Shown in pieces: positions 62,633 through 64,000 of a stretch of 64,000 nucleotides of DNA. The position numbers and the translations under genes are program-made. Below the pieces are notes generated by a model. That model did not search any database and was not told the DNA's origin. It saw nothing but the letters and a program-made list of their open reading frames with translations. Origin of the DNA: Bradyrhizobium arachidis (GTDB taxonomy: Bacteria > Pseudomonadota > Alphaproteobacteria > Rhizobiales > Xanthobacteraceae); the NCBI RefSeq assembly GCF_024758505.1, contig NZ_CP077970.1, forward strand, positions 7,254,001 to 7,318,000. The letters are read 5' to 3'. The number at the start of each line of letters is the position of its first letter. Position 1 is the first letter of the stretch.

Positions 62633-62863
62633 ATGGAATTGAAAGCCGGTGACGTCGTCATGCTGAAGTCAGGCGGACAGCCGCTGACCGTCGTTGATGT
62701 CAAAGAGGACGACGTGCTCTGCCTCTGGATGGGGATGGAAGGCCAGCTCTACCGCGAGACGCTGCCGCTCGCCGTCCTCGAGCATCCCGACGAGGAAGAG
62801 GACGACGAGGACGAAGACGAAGACGAGGATGAGGACGAAGAGGACGACGAAGACAAGGACTAG
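62633..62863 (+). CDS. DUF2158 protein with acidic tail
   Basis: A 76-residue protein. Residues 1-45 match DUF2158 (YodC-like): MELKAGDVVMLKSGGQPLTV then VDVKEDDVLCLWMGMEGQLY. After LPLAVLEHP there is a run of almost only Asp and Glu (about 53-76), encoded by repeated GAC/GAA/GAG codons. An AGGAGG ribosome site lies 7 bases before the ATG. The acidic tail is unusual for the family. Role unknown. Confidence 0.85.
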   Translation: MELKAGDVVMLKSGGQPLTVVDVKEDDVLCLWMGMEGQLYRETLPLAVLEHPDEEEDDEDEDEDEDEDEEDDEDKD

Positions 62864-62880
62864 GCCCTCCACGTCGGATC

Positions 62881-62910
62881 GCGGCCCGGGTGCACCGCCG
62901 CCCGGGCCGC
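62881..62910 (+). terminator. hairpin after the DUF2158 gene
   Basis: A perfect 10-bp stem, GCGGCCCGGG with CCCGGGCCGC, with a 10-base loop, 18 bases after the stop codon. The T-run is absent (AATGCTTCGG follows), so it may be a weak terminator or a processing signal. Confidence 0.6.
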
Positions 62911-62969
62911 AATGCTTCGGATATCGGATCGAGACGGGTCCCCGCCTCGGCCGTCAGACTAAACGCCGA

Positions 62970-62990
62970 AAACAACCCCATGCACAGTAG
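62970..62990 (+). repeat. conserved 21-base motif, copy 2
   Basis: AAACAACCCCATGCACAGTA plus G, identical to 17288-17308. Here a promoter follows about 46 bases downstream. The shared block may be part of a larger dispersed element. Confidence 0.6.
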
Positions 62991-63035
62991 ACAGTGGCGG
63001 GCCTCGCGGCAGCCTACGAATTTTCCGAAATTCGC

Positions 63036-63065
63036 TTGACGCGTCGGGCAAATCAGGGGTATATT
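63036..63065 (+). promoter_or_regulatory. sigma-70 type promoter before a long leader
   Basis: TTGACG (63036-63041) and TATATT (63060-63065) are separated by 18 bases. This is a strong match to the vegetative consensus. Transcription would start near 63071-63073, giving a leader of about 160 bases ahead of the DUF2157 gene. Confidence 0.6.
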
Positions 63066-63231
63066 GTCATCATTGCGATACCTGCGCTCGGTGAGCCTTA
63101 ACGAGGCCACGGCATCGCCGGCCCGGCTGCGATTTTCTTTGAATGGCGCTCGGCCGCTCTTGAACCCATCGGGGTTCCCGCGCAACCGATAGGATATTGA
63201 TTCTGCGCTAGCGGGAGCCGGCGAACCGACG

Positions 63232-64000
63232 ATGCTTGATCGAGCCTACCGGCAGCGCCTTGAAGCCGACCTTTCGCAGTGGCAAGCCAACGGCGTGATC
63301 ACGCCGGCGACCGTGGCGGCCATCCGCGGCGTGCTTCCTCCGACAGGTGCCGGCCTCAACATTCCCGTTGCCATGGGCATTGTCGGGGGCCTGCTGATCG
63401 CCGCGGCTTTTTTGGCCTTCGTCGCCGCGCACTGGGTGGAAATCGCGCGGCTGTCGCGGATGGGAATCCTCGTTGCCGGCATCGTTGCGTCCAACGGGCT
63501 CGGCGCATGGTTCGCCCACACCAGGCGGCCGATCCTCGCCGACCTCTGCGCCAGCGTCGGCGCGATCATCTTCGGGGCCGGTATTGCGCTCGTCGGCCAG
63601 ATGTATCACCTCGGCGACGATTTTGCCGGCGGCATGCTGCTGTGGGCAACAGGTGCACTCTGCGCGGCGGCGCTGACCAGCTCCCGCGGCGCGCTTGCGG
63701 TGGCGCTTGCCGCGGCGAGCATCTGGACCTGGCTGCGCATCGCCGAGATCCAGGACGGCCCGCACCTTCCGTTCGTCGCGTTCTGGCTCGCGGCAGGCGC
63801 CCTTGCCCTGCTTTGGAATTCACGCCTCGCCGCGCATCTCGTCGCGCTGGCGACGCTGCCATGGTGGATTGCCACCGCGACCCAGTCGATCCTGTTCGAC
63901 CTCGTGCCGTTCTTCATCCTTGCCAACGGCGCAGCCTTGCTGCTGGGCGGCGGGCTGGCGCTGACGGCAACACCTTGGCAGAGGGCGCGTGATGCCGGCG
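63232..64000 (+). CDS. DUF2157 membrane protein (partial, cut by window end)
   Basis: Encodes at least 256 residues and stays open to the window edge. After a soluble N-terminus (MLDRAYRQRLEADLSQWQAN then GVITPATVAAIR) come repeated membrane helices (IPVAMGIVGGLLIAAAFLAF and others). The block AAHWVEIARLSRMGILVAG and GQMYHLGDDFAGGMLLWATG are DUF2157 signatures. The ATG at 63232 is the natural start. The nearest ribosome-site-like sequence (GGGAG) is far, about 15 bases. Function unknown. Confidence 0.85.
   Translation, partial: MLDRAYRQRLEADLSQWQANGVITPATVAAIRGVLPPTGAGLNIPVAMGIVGGLLIAAAFLAFVAAHWVEIARLSRMGILVAGIVASNGLGAWFAHTRRPILADLCASVGAIIFGAGIALVGQMYHLGDDFAGGMLLWATGALCAAALTSSRGALAVALAAASIWTWLRIAEIQDGPHLPFVAFWLAAGALALLWNSRLAAHLVALATLPWWIATATQSILFDLVPFFILANGAALLLGGGLALTATPWQRARDAG

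Larger units (their letters stand above)
62864..63231. other. 368-base intergenic region with hairpin, repeat motif and promoter
   Basis: It holds a perfect hairpin (62881-62910), the 21-base repeat motif copy 2 (62970-62990), a sigma-70 type promoter (63036-63065) and a leader of about 160 bases before the DUF2157 gene. In the leader, GAACCC-ATCG-GGGTTC (63153-63178 region) forms a small hairpin. I see no gene. Confidence 0.55.

Noticed and set aside
62789..62860. Short GAC/GAA/GAG tandem units as a possible repeat array
   Set aside because: They are in-frame codons of the acidic tail, with no spacer structure; not CRISPR or a minisatellite element.

Overview
The window looks like chromosomal DNA of a Bradyrhizobium-type alphaproteobacterium (Rhizobiales). 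The evidence is high G+C with strongly GC3-biased genes, a fused cytochrome b/c1 gene (fbcH) behind a Rieske gene, a fused trpE(G) behind a short Trp-rich leader peptide, a CcrM-type GANTC methyltransferase, TTG/GTG starts, and many short palindromic intergenic repeats of the kind scattered through Bradyrhizobium genomes. No tRNA, rRNA, CRISPR array, transposase or phage gene was recognised. The species call is an inference; no database search was run.

Layout. 1-8.7 kb: a small secreted DUF1236-like protein, glyQS, an S49 peptidase, a DUF2007/methyltransferase pair, a long-chain polyprenyl diphosphate synthase and ispE. 8.7-17.2 kb: a TPR protein, ETF-ubiquinone oxidoreductase, a family-4-like uracil-DNA glycosylase with altered Fe-S ligands, a GT39-like membrane protein, rnhB and a PA0069-type radical SAM protein. 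17.4-25.6 kb: a phosphoketolase gene split by a single-base frameshift, a class III nucleotide cyclase, an RMD1-family protein, a small glycosyltransferase, a MarR-GNAT fusion with a coupled Arg-rich micro-protein, moaB and a YpfJ-type zinc peptidase. 25.6-30.7 kb: ccrM with GAGTC sites and a CtrA-like box in its leader, then two tandem secreted paralogues, one with four EF-hands. 30.7-37.0 kb: an accessory patch of two GSTs, three NTF2/SnoaL-like proteins, LysR and XRE regulators and an FAD monooxygenase.

37.0-45.0 kb: a phasin-like gene behind a perfect FNR/FixK-type box, a PaaI thioesterase, then mutY / higBA / DUF721 / dsbA-like / smc, where higBA sits between housekeeping genes. 45.0-50.8 kb: an Rsm22-like protein, lemA and an HtpX-like peptidase, two tandem uncharacterised P-loop ATPases, and a GIY-YIG protein behind a palindrome. 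50.8-55.1 kb: apt, trpE(G) with its full attenuator, a toxin-antitoxin remnant with a broken ParE toxin, and a dienelactone hydrolase. 55.3-58.0 kb: the cytochrome bc1 operon (fbcF-fbcH). 58.2-61.4 kb: trmL, then queE-queD-hemF-HAD in one tight run. 61.5-64.0 kb: a Cys-containing membrane protein, a DUF2158 protein with an acidic tail, a promoter with a long 5' leader, and a DUF2157 membrane protein cut by the window end.

Most genes are housekeeping. The best leads for something new are the paired EF-hand/secreted paralogues, the tandem P-loop ATPases, the QueD-like and UDG-like enzymes lacking canonical residues, the coupled Arg-rich micro-protein, and the regulatory sites (FixK box at the phasin, CcrM leader, trp attenuator). 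I did not find a clearly complete, undescribed multi-gene system.
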